Part shown: positions 1 through 7,093 of the stretch, one piece after another
Position numbering within the stretch: the stretch's first letter is position 1
Layout: the number at the start of each line of letters is the position of its first letter
Notes under the pieces: generated by a model
Database searches by the model: none
Told to the model about the DNA's origin: nothing
The model's input: the letters and a program-made list of their open reading frames with translations, nothing else
Position numbers and translations under genes: made by a program
NCBI GenBank assembly: GCA_043816305.1
Contig: JBDRHZ010000012.1
Location: 1-64,000, forward strand
From: JAHIVN01 sp018816645
Lineage (GTDB): Bacteria; Patescibacteriota; Dojkabacteria; JAHIVN01
Direction of reading: 5' to 3'
DNA: 64,000 bases

Positions 1-1011
1 GTCGGGAAGGGCGACGCTCTCAATAGTTTTATTTATTTGGCTGACCAATCGCCTTTCTTCCAGGAATTTCTGGGTACAGACGACATTCTTTTTGGTACAG
101 CGGTAATAAATATATTTCAATCCTGACAGCTTTTTCTTTCTTTCCGCCGTAATCATGCGGCCGCACTCGCCGCAGGTAAATACGCCTCGGAAAGCGAAAG
201 GAATAAGCTCTTTTGAAATTCTTGTCTTGCGCTTGGCATTATGGACTTTTTGAACGGCGTCAAAAAGCCGTTTGGTAATGATCGGCTCGTGTGTCCCCTG
301 GTGCATTTCACCGCTGTGCTCGAATACGCCGTAATAAAACGGATTGGTCAGCATATCTGAAAGGATCGTAATGACGATCGGTTTTCCGGACCGACGGCTC
401 ACCAAGCTCAGCGAAAGCGACAACTGTTTCAAGCTTTCAAGAGTATGACTGCCCGCGGCATACGCCTCAAAGAGTTTCTTGACTATCGGCCAGCGCTCGG
501 GGTCTTTTACAATCGTATGGTTTCTTAATTCGTTTAAATAGCCGACTGGCGCGAGCCCTGGCCATTCACCCCGCCGTAATTTTTGGCGTATGCCGCGCTT
601 GATGTTTTCGCACAAGTTATCAATATAATATTTGCTCTGGCCGAAAGCGATATTAAGCATGAATTTTCCCTGCGGCGTGGCATCAAACCAAAAAATGGGG
701 AATTTCAAATCGCCGATTTTTCCGGTATCAACGAGGTAAATAATCTTGCCGCCGTCAATGGAGTTTCTCGCCAGTCTGTCGGGATGCCACGCCAAAATTC
801 CCATAGGACCGTTTTTTTCAATCCGATCAATCATTTTATTAAAGAGAGGACGACCGGGCTCTTTGGCCGTCTTGCTTTCAATATATTCGTCAATGACTTC
901 TAAATTTTCTTTAATCGCAAATTCTTTTAATTCCGTTATTTGCGATTCTATGGATAAAACCTGCCGGTCGTCCTCGTCCGTTGATTTTCTGGCGTAAATT
1001 AAATATTTCAT
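1..1011 (-). CDS. Large serine recombinase (partial, runs off left edge)
   Basis: 337 residues are visible from the ATG at 1011; the C-terminus is cut by the window edge. The catalytic N-terminal resolvase domain begins with YLIYARKS, placing the nucleophile at Ser10, and has the family motif DRLARN at about residues 79-83. A recombinase (DNA-binding) domain follows (RRGEWPGLAPVGY, about 147-159), then a zinc ribbon with Cys280, Cys283, Cys305 and Cys312. Large serine recombinases integrate and excise phages and mobile islands or act as transposases. The gene reads away from the neighbouring inverted repeat at 1156 and the defence genes behind it, so it may be the mobility gene of that region or of an element extending leftwards. 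Family assignment is firm; its link to the island is inference. Confidence 0.93.
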   Translation of the reverse strand, partial: MKYLIYARKSTDEDDRQVLSIESQITELKEFAIKENLEVIDEYIESKTAKEPGRPLFNKMIDRIEKNGPMGILAWHPDRLARNSIDGGKIIYLVDTGKIGDLKFPIFWFDATPQGKFMLNIAFGQSKYYIDNLCENIKRGIRQKLRRGEWPGLAPVGYLNELRNHTIVKDPERWPIVKKLFEAYAAGSHTLESLKQLSLSLSLVSRRSGKPIVITILSDMLTNPFYYGVFEHSGEMHQGTHEPIITKRLFDAVQKVHNAKRKTRISKELIPFAFRGVFTCGECGRMITAERKKKLSGLKYIYYRCTKKNVVCTQKFLEERRLVSQINKTIESVALPD

Positions 1012-1053
1012 AGTTGTCGCTTTCGCTCATTTTTAATCTTAGAAAAATTGGCT

Positions 1054-1084
1054 GCCCCGGCAGGGGCGCTGGGCGTACGCCCAG
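1054..1084. repeat. Tandem double hairpin
   Basis: Two adjacent perfect stem-loops lie just upstream of the recombinase start: GCCCC-GGCA-GGGGC, then CTGGGCG-TA-CGCCCAG. The design (two consecutive short hairpins) matches the palindromic insertions in broken tRNA copies at 10.9-12.2 and 16.7-17.7 kb, so it probably belongs to the same repeat class. A third weaker hairpin (GGGC-AAAAA-GCCC) follows near 1103-1115. Confidence 0.6.
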
Positions 1085-1155
1085 ACGAACTTCCAAGTCT
1101 TCGGGCAAAAAGCCCTAATTTTATTATCTAATCAGTGGCTCTGCGCCACAAAAAA

Positions 1156-1299
1156 ATCGCAATTTACGAACTGGAGCGGGTTTTACGAAAAAGTTCGCAC
1201 CTTTTTCGTCTGAACCGGTCGGCGGGCGGCCGGTGCGCGGGGGGGGGGTCGGCCGCCCGCCCTGTCCGCGCTTTTTCCTAAAAAACCTTCCTTTTTCGT
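1156..1299 (+). repeat. Left 144-bp inverted repeat of defence island
   Basis: This stretch is the reverse complement of 6782-6923; I found no difference except the length of a G-run (10 G here, 8 C in the other copy). It is GC-rich and contains internal palindromes (GGTCGGCGGGCGGCC...). Just inside, the sequence continues as CGT, a short variable hairpin (ATCCCGACCCCGGGAT) and GCGCCGC. The right copy and a third partial copy near 14.66 kb have the same layout with a different hairpin. The 250 bases between it and the HTH gene at 1432 contain only this hairpin and the operator at 1386. Confidence 0.9.
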
Positions 1300-1385
1300 A
1301 TCCCGACCCCGGGATGCGCCGCTTTCAAGCCTTTTAGCGTTTGTCCCTACCCGCCCGTACGCCCACTATTACTCCCTCTAAGCTA

Positions 1386-1421
1386 AATATTCTAATTTTG
1401 AATATTCTTAATTTGAATATA
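1386..1421 (+). promoter_or_regulatory. Tandem operator for the HTH controller protein
   Basis: Two overlapping inverted repeats share a central half-site: AATATTC (1386-1392), N7, GAATATTC (1400-1407), N7, GAATAT (1415-1420). The even spacing resembles the paired operators of restriction-modification controller (C) proteins. They lie 11-46 bases before the ATG at 1432. A TATAAT at 1425-1430 sits too close to the ATG to be its -10 unless translation starts further in; TATATC around 1418 would give a leaderless message, a common feature of C-protein genes. Binding by the 1432 product is inferred. Confidence 0.6.
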
Positions 1422-1431
1422 TCATATAATT

Positions 1432-1653
1432 ATGGCTACTACAATATATTCAAAGCAATATAAAGAAATAGCGGAAAAGCTAGAAAAAACCCGCAAAGAA
1501 GCAGACTTAACCCAAAAACAAGTTGCTCAATATTTGAAAAAGCCTCAATCCTATATTTCAAAAGTTGAAGCTGGTCAGCAAAGAATTGATATTATTGAGC
1601 TTTCAGATTTCGCTAAACTTTATAAAAAAAGTATAAATTTTTTTATAAAATAA
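1432..1653 (+). CDS. XRE-family HTH protein, likely R-M controller
   Basis: 73 residues forming a single helix-turn-helix domain (KTRKEADLTQKQVAQYLKKP followed by SYISKVEAGQQRI), the usual length and form of Xre/C-protein regulators. It ends one base before the ATG of the restriction endonuclease at 1655, so the two are almost certainly co-transcribed and translationally coupled. In known type II systems, a C protein placed immediately upstream of R delays endonuclease synthesis until methylation is established. The symmetric operator array upstream supports autoregulation. Function as a C protein is inferred from context. Confidence 0.85.
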   Translation: MATTIYSKQYKEIAEKLEKTRKEADLTQKQVAQYLKKPQSYISKVEAGQQRIDIIELSDFAKLYKKSINFFIK

Positions 1654-1654
1654 A

Positions 1655-2329
1655 ATGCCAAAAAATCCTGCAATTAAACAGTTACAAATATCAAGAACTA
1701 GACTTATTATTTTTTTGCGCAATTTAATTAAAAAAGTGAATTTTAATTATCGCACTTTTGGTGTTGATGTAGAAGAATATATATTAAACGAAATTATTAA
1801 TATATTAAAGGAAAAGAAAATAATAAATAATGACAAAGATTTTCACAAAGCAAAAGATAAGAATGAATTTCCAGATTTACAGCTTTTTATTAAACCAAAA
1901 ATTGCTTTGGAAATAAAATCAGGGAATCATTCAAAATTAGATGATGGCGAATGGAAAAAGTGTAATAATAGCGGTAATGATATGGGAACATTAAATAAAT
2001 GGGAGGAAAAAATTACGGAATTTGGCGGTGATAATATATTTTATATTTTTATTGAATATGATTTTAATGATAGCTATAAAAAAATTATAGATGTAAAAAT
2101 ATTTCCATTTTATAAATTTTTAGGATTAAACTCGGATAATTTATTACGTTACCGCGAAAAGGACGGGAATTTAAGACCAAAAGATTTTGATAAACCATCA
2201 CCTATTAATAGTTTTGAACAGTTTTTATCTTTGGTAAAGAAAACTAAAATATACCGCTCAAAAAGAATAGTAAAAAAACACCTCAAGGAAATTCCCGAGG
2301 ATCAAAGAGATGAGCTTTTTGAAAATTAA
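1655..2329 (+). CDS. Type II restriction endonuclease, PD-(D/E)XK fold
   Basis: 224 residues. A recognisable nuclease core is present: FPD with Asp74, then ALEIKSG with Glu86 and Lys88, matching the PD-(D/E)XK metal-binding signature. The rest is lysine-, asparagine- and isoleucine-rich. The gene is co-directional with the controller upstream and converges on the methyltransferase gene (6-base gap), the standard C-R / M layout. The recognition sequence cannot be read from the protein. An alternative is a non-restriction nuclease of the same fold, but the paired methyltransferase makes restriction the best reading. Confidence 0.82.
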   Translation: MPKNPAIKQLQISRTRLIIFLRNLIKKVNFNYRTFGVDVEEYILNEIINILKEKKIINNDKDFHKAKDKNEFPDLQLFIKPKIALEIKSGNHSKLDDGEWKKCNNSGNDMGTLNKWEEKITEFGGDNIFYIFIEYDFNDSYKKIIDVKIFPFYKFLGLNSDNLLRYREKDGNLRPKDFDKPSPINSFEQFLSLVKKTKIYRSKRIVKKHLKEIPEDQRDELFEN

Positions 2330-2335
2330 TCCAAG

Positions 2336-4120
2336 TTAGTGAACACCATTTAAAAGCTCAATTCTTGCAGCTTTTAACAAATCTCGTGGGTTATTATATA
2401 AAAATTCCACTTGTTTTGGTTGAAATTTACATACTTTAATAAATTCATCATAGCTAGGTTTTCGGCCTAGTCTTTTTGTTAATTCTTGGGCCTTAGATTC
2501 TAAAAATTTCTTCGTATAAATTGATGGTCTTTTCTTTATTTCATTTTTCCTTACTACTTCTCCGTATCTTTTAACTTCATTTAATTTTTCTTCGGTTATT
2601 TTTTTATATTTTGGATCAATCTCTATGGTAAGGTACTTTCTGTTATTTTTTAATGCTACTATTGAAGTTGTGCCAGCTCCTGCAAAAGGATCAAAAACTA
2701 AATCATTTTCATTAGAAAACATCTTTATTATTCTTTCCATTAATTCATACGGAAGTTGACATGGGTGATCATCGCGATGTTTTTTATGTTTTATTCTTGG
2801 TATATCCCACCAAATATCAGAAATGAATGTTTTTTTTGTATATTTATCCTTTTCTTTTAAGTTTATAATACTATTATCCATATTCTTCCGAAACCTCTTG
2901 CAGCTTTGTCTTAAACAATATTCCGGGCTTTCTATGGGAATTTGTTTATTATAAGTGAAATTATCAGCCTTTTTAGAATAATGAAGTAATGAATAATGGG
3001 CCGGCATTATTTTTCCTTTTGGAGTAGAAAGTGCGTCCCAAACAATCCAGTTTTGAAAATACGCGAATTTATTTAAATTATTTGCATGTTCTAAAGCCCA
3101 TTTTGGTATATTGAGTACTAATAAAGAACCCGTGGGTTTTGTTAGTTTAATACAAAGCTCTAACCATTTATTACACCAATCAATATACTCTTTTTTAGAA
3201 ATTTGATCATCGTAAACTTTATAATGTTTAGCCAAATTGTATGGCGGATCAGCAAAAACTAAATCAAAAATCCCCTCGGGATATTTATTTTGCAAATTTT
3301 CCATTACTTTAATACAATCCCCCAATAGAACTTTATTCTGAATGGAATCGATATTATATCTTGATTTTGAGGCTACATTGCTTTCACTGATTTTTTTAGT
3401 TATTGGCCCAAGATATTCTTTTTCAATTTGAACTAATAATATTTTCTTTTCTTCGCCAATTAGCATTATAAGTCTTTTTAATATTGGTAAAGGTATCTGA
3501 TTATTATTCAACACAAAACTAGGTTTTATGTCCTTAATAATGTTTAGTTTAATTTTCGGATTATCGGGATCTTTTTTTACATCTTTAAATTTATAAAAAT
3601 CTCTCCAAACATCAGAAATTCCGATACCATTAATATTCATTAAATGCTTTTTACCACCCCAGTCTTTAATATTCTTACCACAGGCCGTGCAAGCAAAATA
3701 TGACATTCTATTATTAATAGTATTCAAACTCGGATATTTTCCTTTTGTAAACATCAAAATGCCAAGTTGATTTTTTTTCAAATGACTAGTATTTTCATCA
3801 TCGAGTAAATTTTGTAAGTCAATAGATATCCAATATCTAAAACTAAGACTTTTCGGAATAAACTCATAAAATTTAATAAGTTGAACAGGAGAACCATATA
3901 TAAAAAGAGTTGTGTCGTTTTTTATTAACTTGTTAATCTGTAAAGCAATTTCTTTCAATGTACTTTCATTTTTTATTGAAATATTTTTGTCTGTAAACGG
4001 ATAAAAAATATCATCTTTATATATGGGTAAACTTACAATTACAGAATCATAAAGATCTGATTCTTTTTCTATTAAACTTCTAAAAATATCTTCACTAGTA
4101 ATTTTAATTTTTTGTGCCAT
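2336..4120 (-). CDS. Beta-class DNA methyltransferase with extra N-terminal half
   Basis: 594 residues, nearly twice a minimal methyltransferase. The C-terminal half has the catalytic motif DPPYN at 291-295 before the AdoMet-binding motif DPFAGAGTT at 477-485. That order defines the beta class (N6-adenine or N4-cytosine). The N-terminal 250 residues look like a decayed methyltransferase half: YDSVIVSLPIY where YDLVFADPPY would be expected, TLFIYGSP, a Cys pair (CTAC, about 144-147) in an insertion, and ISDVW/PLPILKRLI resembling SDIWW and QLPYELMERII of the C-terminal half. It may serve target recognition. The gene starts 5 bases after the LexA-like gene, so it is expressed from the repressor's promoter. 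Confidence 0.9.
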   Translation of the reverse strand: MAQKIKITSEDIFRSLIEKESDLYDSVIVSLPIYKDDIFYPFTDKNISIKNESTLKEIALQINKLIKNDTTLFIYGSPVQLIKFYEFIPKSLSFRYWISIDLQNLLDDENTSHLKKNQLGILMFTKGKYPSLNTINNRMSYFACTACGKNIKDWGGKKHLMNINGIGISDVWRDFYKFKDVKKDPDNPKIKLNIIKDIKPSFVLNNNQIPLPILKRLIMLIGEEKKILLVQIEKEYLGPITKKISESNVASKSRYNIDSIQNKVLLGDCIKVMENLQNKYPEGIFDLVFADPPYNLAKHYKVYDDQISKKEYIDWCNKWLELCIKLTKPTGSLLVLNIPKWALEHANNLNKFAYFQNWIVWDALSTPKGKIMPAHYSLLHYSKKADNFTYNKQIPIESPEYCLRQSCKRFRKNMDNSIINLKEKDKYTKKTFISDIWWDIPRIKHKKHRDDHPCQLPYELMERIIKMFSNENDLVFDPFAGAGTTSIVALKNNRKYLTIEIDPKYKKITEEKLNEVKRYGEVVRKNEIKKRPSIYTKKFLESKAQELTKRLGRKPSYDEFIKVCKFQPKQVEFLYNNPRDLLKAARIELLNGVH

Positions 4121-4125
4121 GAATG

Positions 4126-4728
4126 TTAGCTAAATGTAATAATTCCTTTTATTATTCCTTCTATTTTAAAATTTTCACTAGCTATAAATGGCGGATATTT
4201 TTGATTAATAGATCCGAGGATAATACCGTTTTTTTCCGGTTGATATTTCTTTATTAACGCCTGACCATTATTCACACAAACTACTAAAGAACCGCTATCA
4301 GCATCATCAGATTTTTTGGCAATAATAATATCACCCTCATTAATTTTAGGTGACATTGAATCTCCCTTTGCTTTTACTAAAAAGGCATCAACTGAAGAAA
4401 AACCAATTAATTTTGTTGATACCGGCACTCTTTCAATCGGATTACCGTCAAGAATTGAACCATTAGGACCACATTGGGCCAGTCCATACAAATTTAGATA
4501 GGCAATTTTTTTATCTGGTGAATCGGCCAAAACTTGATAATCTCGGGGATTGTAAGGGTTACGCCTAAGATAACCCATTTTTTCTAATTGTTGAATATGG
4601 TGATATATAACGCTAGGGGATGATACACCTATTTCTTCCTGCAATTCCCTAATTGTAAGAGGATCATCAATATTTTCTTTTAATAAATTAAGGAGTTTCT
4701 GTTGAGTGGGGTGTAATTGATTATTCAT
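4126..4728 (-). CDS. LexA/UmuD-type self-cleaving transcriptional repressor
   Basis: 200 residues. An N-terminal winged helix of LexA type (residues about 1-65; HPTQQKLLNLLKENI, ITS-like SSPSVIYHHIQQLEKMGYL) is followed by an S24 peptidase domain. The nucleophile lies in GDSMSP and the general-base Lys in ALIKKY. The likely scissile bond is in AQCGPNG; Cys-Gly is the bond cut in UmuD, whereas chromosomal LexA usually has Ala-Gly. RecA-stimulated autocleavage is known for the family and inferred here. It heads the operon with the methyltransferase and faces the CBASS-like genes across a divergent promoter. It is probably a local defence regulator rather than the genome-wide LexA, because it is inside the island. 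Confidence 0.88.
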   Translation of the reverse strand: MNNQLHPTQQKLLNLLKENIDDPLTIRELQEEIGVSSPSVIYHHIQQLEKMGYLRRNPYNPRDYQVLADSPDKKIAYLNLYGLAQCGPNGSILDGNPIERVPVSTKLIGFSSVDAFLVKAKGDSMSPKINEGDIIIAKKSDDADSGSLVVCVNNGQALIKKYQPEKNGIILGSINQKYPPFIASENFKIEGIIKGIITFS

Positions 4729-4754
4729 AGTTTTCGCTAATATTAGCTACGGTT

Positions 4755-4782
4755 ATTATAGCATGTGGATAACTTTTGTCAA
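4755..4782 (-). promoter_or_regulatory. Sigma-70 promoter for repressor-methyltransferase operon
   Basis: Read on the minus strand: perfect TTGACA (plus 4777-4782), 16-bp spacer, perfect TATAAT (plus 4755-4760), 27 bases before the LexA-like start codon. The -35 box abuts the palindromic operator at 4783. Confidence 0.85.
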
Positions 4783-4800
4783 GAACAGGTTGACTTGTTC
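4783..4800. promoter_or_regulatory. LexA-like operator between divergent promoters
   Basis: GAACA-N8-TGTTC, a perfect 5-bp-arm palindrome with the GAAC...GTTC end sequence of Gram-positive-type LexA boxes (longer spacer than the B. subtilis site). It touches the minus-strand -35 and overlaps the plus-strand -35, so one bound dimer would repress both directions. A further TTGTTCTA at 4807-4814 repeats 4795-4802 exactly 12 bases on and may be an extra half-site. Confidence 0.72.
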
Positions 4801-4818
4801 TAATCCTTGTTCTATACT
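4790..4818 (+). promoter_or_regulatory. Sigma-70 promoter for CBASS-like genes
   Basis: TTGACT at 4790-4795, 17-bp spacer, TATACT at 4813-4818, about 56 bases ahead of the ATG at 4875. The -35 hexamer lies inside the operator palindrome, giving a direct means of repression. Confidence 0.85.
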
Positions 4819-4874
4819 GGATGTGGTCATTACTTTAGTCGGGTGATAAGTTAATAACAATAACTCTAAACACT

Positions 4875-5378
4875 ATGGAAACATTAATAACTATTTTAGA
4901 TTTTGTCGGCTATATTTGCACGATAATTGTTGTTGTCGGTGTAGTAGTGGGTTTTATTATTTGGTTTAGGGGCATTTCGCCTGCACTATACAGGCTCGGC
5001 AATGGTCTTGCTAAAAGAAAAATTGCAATTTTCGCCAAAGGAGATAATGCGGGCAGCTTAAAAAGTCTTTTAACGGACTCAAAATTATTTAGACAGAAAA
5101 ATGTTTTTGAGATAACCAATAGGGAAAATATTGGAAAAGCAGAAGAAGCTTCAGTTTATCTTGTATATTGGCATGATTGGGCAAACGATATTTCAGAAAT
5201 TATTAGCCAAAAACCAGATAAATGCGCTATGGTCATCTATGCGCCTTACGATAAAGGTAAAATACCAGACGAACAAATGAAAAACTTGGATGTCAAACGC
5301 AATACTTCGGTAACCAATTTACGAGGTCGCTTACTAAATGACATCGTAACGATGATGATAACAACAAGCTATAATTAA
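4875..5378 (+). CDS. Membrane-anchored protein, candidate CBASS effector
   Basis: 167 residues. One strongly hydrophobic helix at about residues 7-30 (ILDFVGYICTIIVVVGVVVG) is followed by a soluble alpha/beta domain of about 120 residues with alternating strands (KIAIFAKGD, ASVYLVYWHDW, CAMVIYAPYD), compatible with a Rossmann- or TIR-like fold. I do not recognise the family. It is the first gene after the LexA-controlled promoter and precedes the CD-NTase. CBASS operons pair a nucleotide synthase with an effector, often membrane-bound, so this is the natural effector candidate. The role is inferred from position only. Confidence 0.6.
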   Translation: METLITILDFVGYICTIIVVVGVVVGFIIWFRGISPALYRLGNGLAKRKIAIFAKGDNAGSLKSLLTDSKLFRQKNVFEITNRENIGKAEEASVYLVYWHDWANDISEIISQKPDKCAMVIYAPYDKGKIPDEQMKNLDVKRNTSVTNLRGRLLNDIVTMMITTSYN

Positions 5379-5424
5379 TAATACAAAATGCTGAAAGGTG
5401 AACTAACAGGACTATTGAGGGGAT

Positions 5425-6712
5425 ATGTTAAAACAACCTCTCTCCAACAAAAAGCGAACAAGATTTAATTGCCAGTCTTTATGCTGCTTTTAAATCCACA
5501 CTTGGTGAGGAGTGTTTATTGATAGGTTCTTACGCACGCTTTACTGCAACAAGACCGTTGCATGATCTAGATATCCTTTTCGTATCAGGAGAATTTGACC
5601 CCAATAATTTGAATCCTCAAACGATACTTTTGGGGCTACAAAATACGCTACAGAAAAATTTTAAGAACCCCACGCATTATGAAACAAAAATATCAATACA
5701 GTCCCATTCGATAACAATTTCATTTCTCAACAATAATGAAGAAATATTAGCAGTTGATGTAGTCCCCGCATTTACATCCGGCCAGAAAAATGAATTTGGC
5801 GATGACATTTATTGGGTGCCGGAAATATTAAAAACTAGCAGACGGAATCGGCAGTTATTATACAGTGAGCTAACAAAGATAAAAAAGAGTGAAATTGAAT
5901 GGTGGCTAAAATCTGATCCGCGTGGTTATATACGAACAGCCACAAACCTAAATGCAAAAAATAGTGATTTTCGAAAAACGGTCAAACTTATAAAGCGTTG
6001 GAAGTATAACTGCAAAGAGCAAGATGATAATTTTAAATTAAAGTCCTTCCATATAGAACAAGCTGTTTTCAATATATTTGCGCACAATCCACAATTTGAA
6101 ATAATAGATTCAATTTTTAAATTTTTCTGTGATATACCCGATATTATCTCACAGCCCCAAATTAAAGACAGAGCCGACTATGAAAAATATATCGATGAGT
6201 ACCTTGACGATCTAACTGAACAAGATAAAGAAAAAATTATTGAGGCACGCGATTTCTTTTTGATTAATTTAGAGAATATTTCAGAAAGTCCTAATGTTGA
6301 AGATTTACTCACGGCAGGTTTTCATCACCGAGCTAGCAGTACCGAAGAGTATCTTTTTGATTCAGGAATACCAACTTTTCTTGAGAAAGACAATACGTTT
6401 CGTATCAGAGGCAAAGCCTTACTCAGAGCCGGAAGCTTCAGAGAAAAAGTATTAGATGCAATAGGTTTAATTGAGATTGATAGAAAAATTGAGTTTAGAA
6501 TTACAGGTCCCGAGCCAGTCGTCGATCTGTTTAAATGGAAAGTAAAAAATGATGACAATTCACCTCAACCAAGGGGCGAAATTACTGATCATAATACACG
6601 TAATGATCCTGAATATACACAGTATGATGGTTCACATTATGTTGAATGTTACGCGATTAGAAATGGGGTTTGTATTGCACGAGCAAAACAAGCAGTTGTT
6701 TTAAAAAGATAG
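5425..6712 (+). CDS. CD-NTase (CBASS-like), with frame break near the start
   Basis: The catalytic core is clear: GSYARFTATRPLHDLDILF gives the GS motif and the paired Asp (DLD), and AVDVVPAF supplies the third acidic residue. The last ~100 residues (EPVVDLFKWKVKN, then SHYVECYAIRNG) resemble the AGS-C sensor domain of some CD-NTases. This family makes cyclic di- or tri-nucleotides that activate an effector. A ribosome site (GAGGGG, 5417-5422) precedes ATG at 5425, but that frame soon closes. The frame encoding the protein is open from 5432 (SPTKSEQDLIASLYAAF...) with no ATG or GTG; its only usual start, TTG at 5519, would remove the helix before GS. A single-base slip between 5425 and about 5440 would join them. 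Confidence 0.85.
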
Positions 6713-6781
6713 ATTTAAAGAGCAAATCTGTTATAATGAAATAGCCTTACAAAATAGGCGGCGCGCCCCGTGAAGCGGGGC

Positions 6782-6923
6782 ACGAAAAAGGAAGGTTTTT
6801 TAGGAAAAAGCGCGGACAGGGCGGGCGGCCGACCCCCCCCGCGCACCGGCCGCCCGCCGACCGGTTCAGACGAAAAAGGTGCGAACTTTTTCGTAAAACC
6901 CGCTCCAGTTCGTAAATTGCGAT
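6782..6923 (-). repeat. Right 142-bp inverted repeat of defence island
   Basis: Reverse complement of 1156-1299, differing only by two bases in the C/G run. Its outer end reads CGTAAATTGCGAT, mirroring the left end ATCGCAATTTACG, so the pair has the geometry of terminal inverted repeats around 5.5 kb. I see no obvious target-site duplication outside them. Just inside lies the hairpin GCCCCG...CGGGGC, different in sequence from the hairpin at the left copy. Confidence 0.9.
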
Positions 6924-6968
6924 TATATAAAAGGTATCGATCGAGACTCGCCTTTGGCGTCCCGCTCC

Positions 6969-6998
6969 AAAAAACCATCTTTTTAAGGTGGTTTTTTG
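6969..6998 (+). terminator. Rho-independent terminator
   Basis: AAAAACCATC, 7-base loop, GGTGGTTTTTT: an A/U-flanked stem with a T tract, lying between the right inverted repeat and the DUF1846 gene. It closes off transcription from the island. Confidence 0.7.
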
Positions 6999-7093
6999 CT
7001 TGACTCAGGAAAACGAGCGGAGTAAGATATAATCAGATTATCTTATTGAAAATGTCTGAAAATCACTTTTTATTAACTTATTCTTTATAAAAA

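Noticed and set aside
583..1108. Plus-strand frames opposite the recombinase
   Set aside because: They are shadows of the minus-strand serine recombinase, which has clear family motifs over the same bases.
6770..7003. Coding frames over the right inverted repeat
   Set aside because: They span GC-rich palindromes and the terminator; composition is repeat-driven and both strands give similar nonsense frames.
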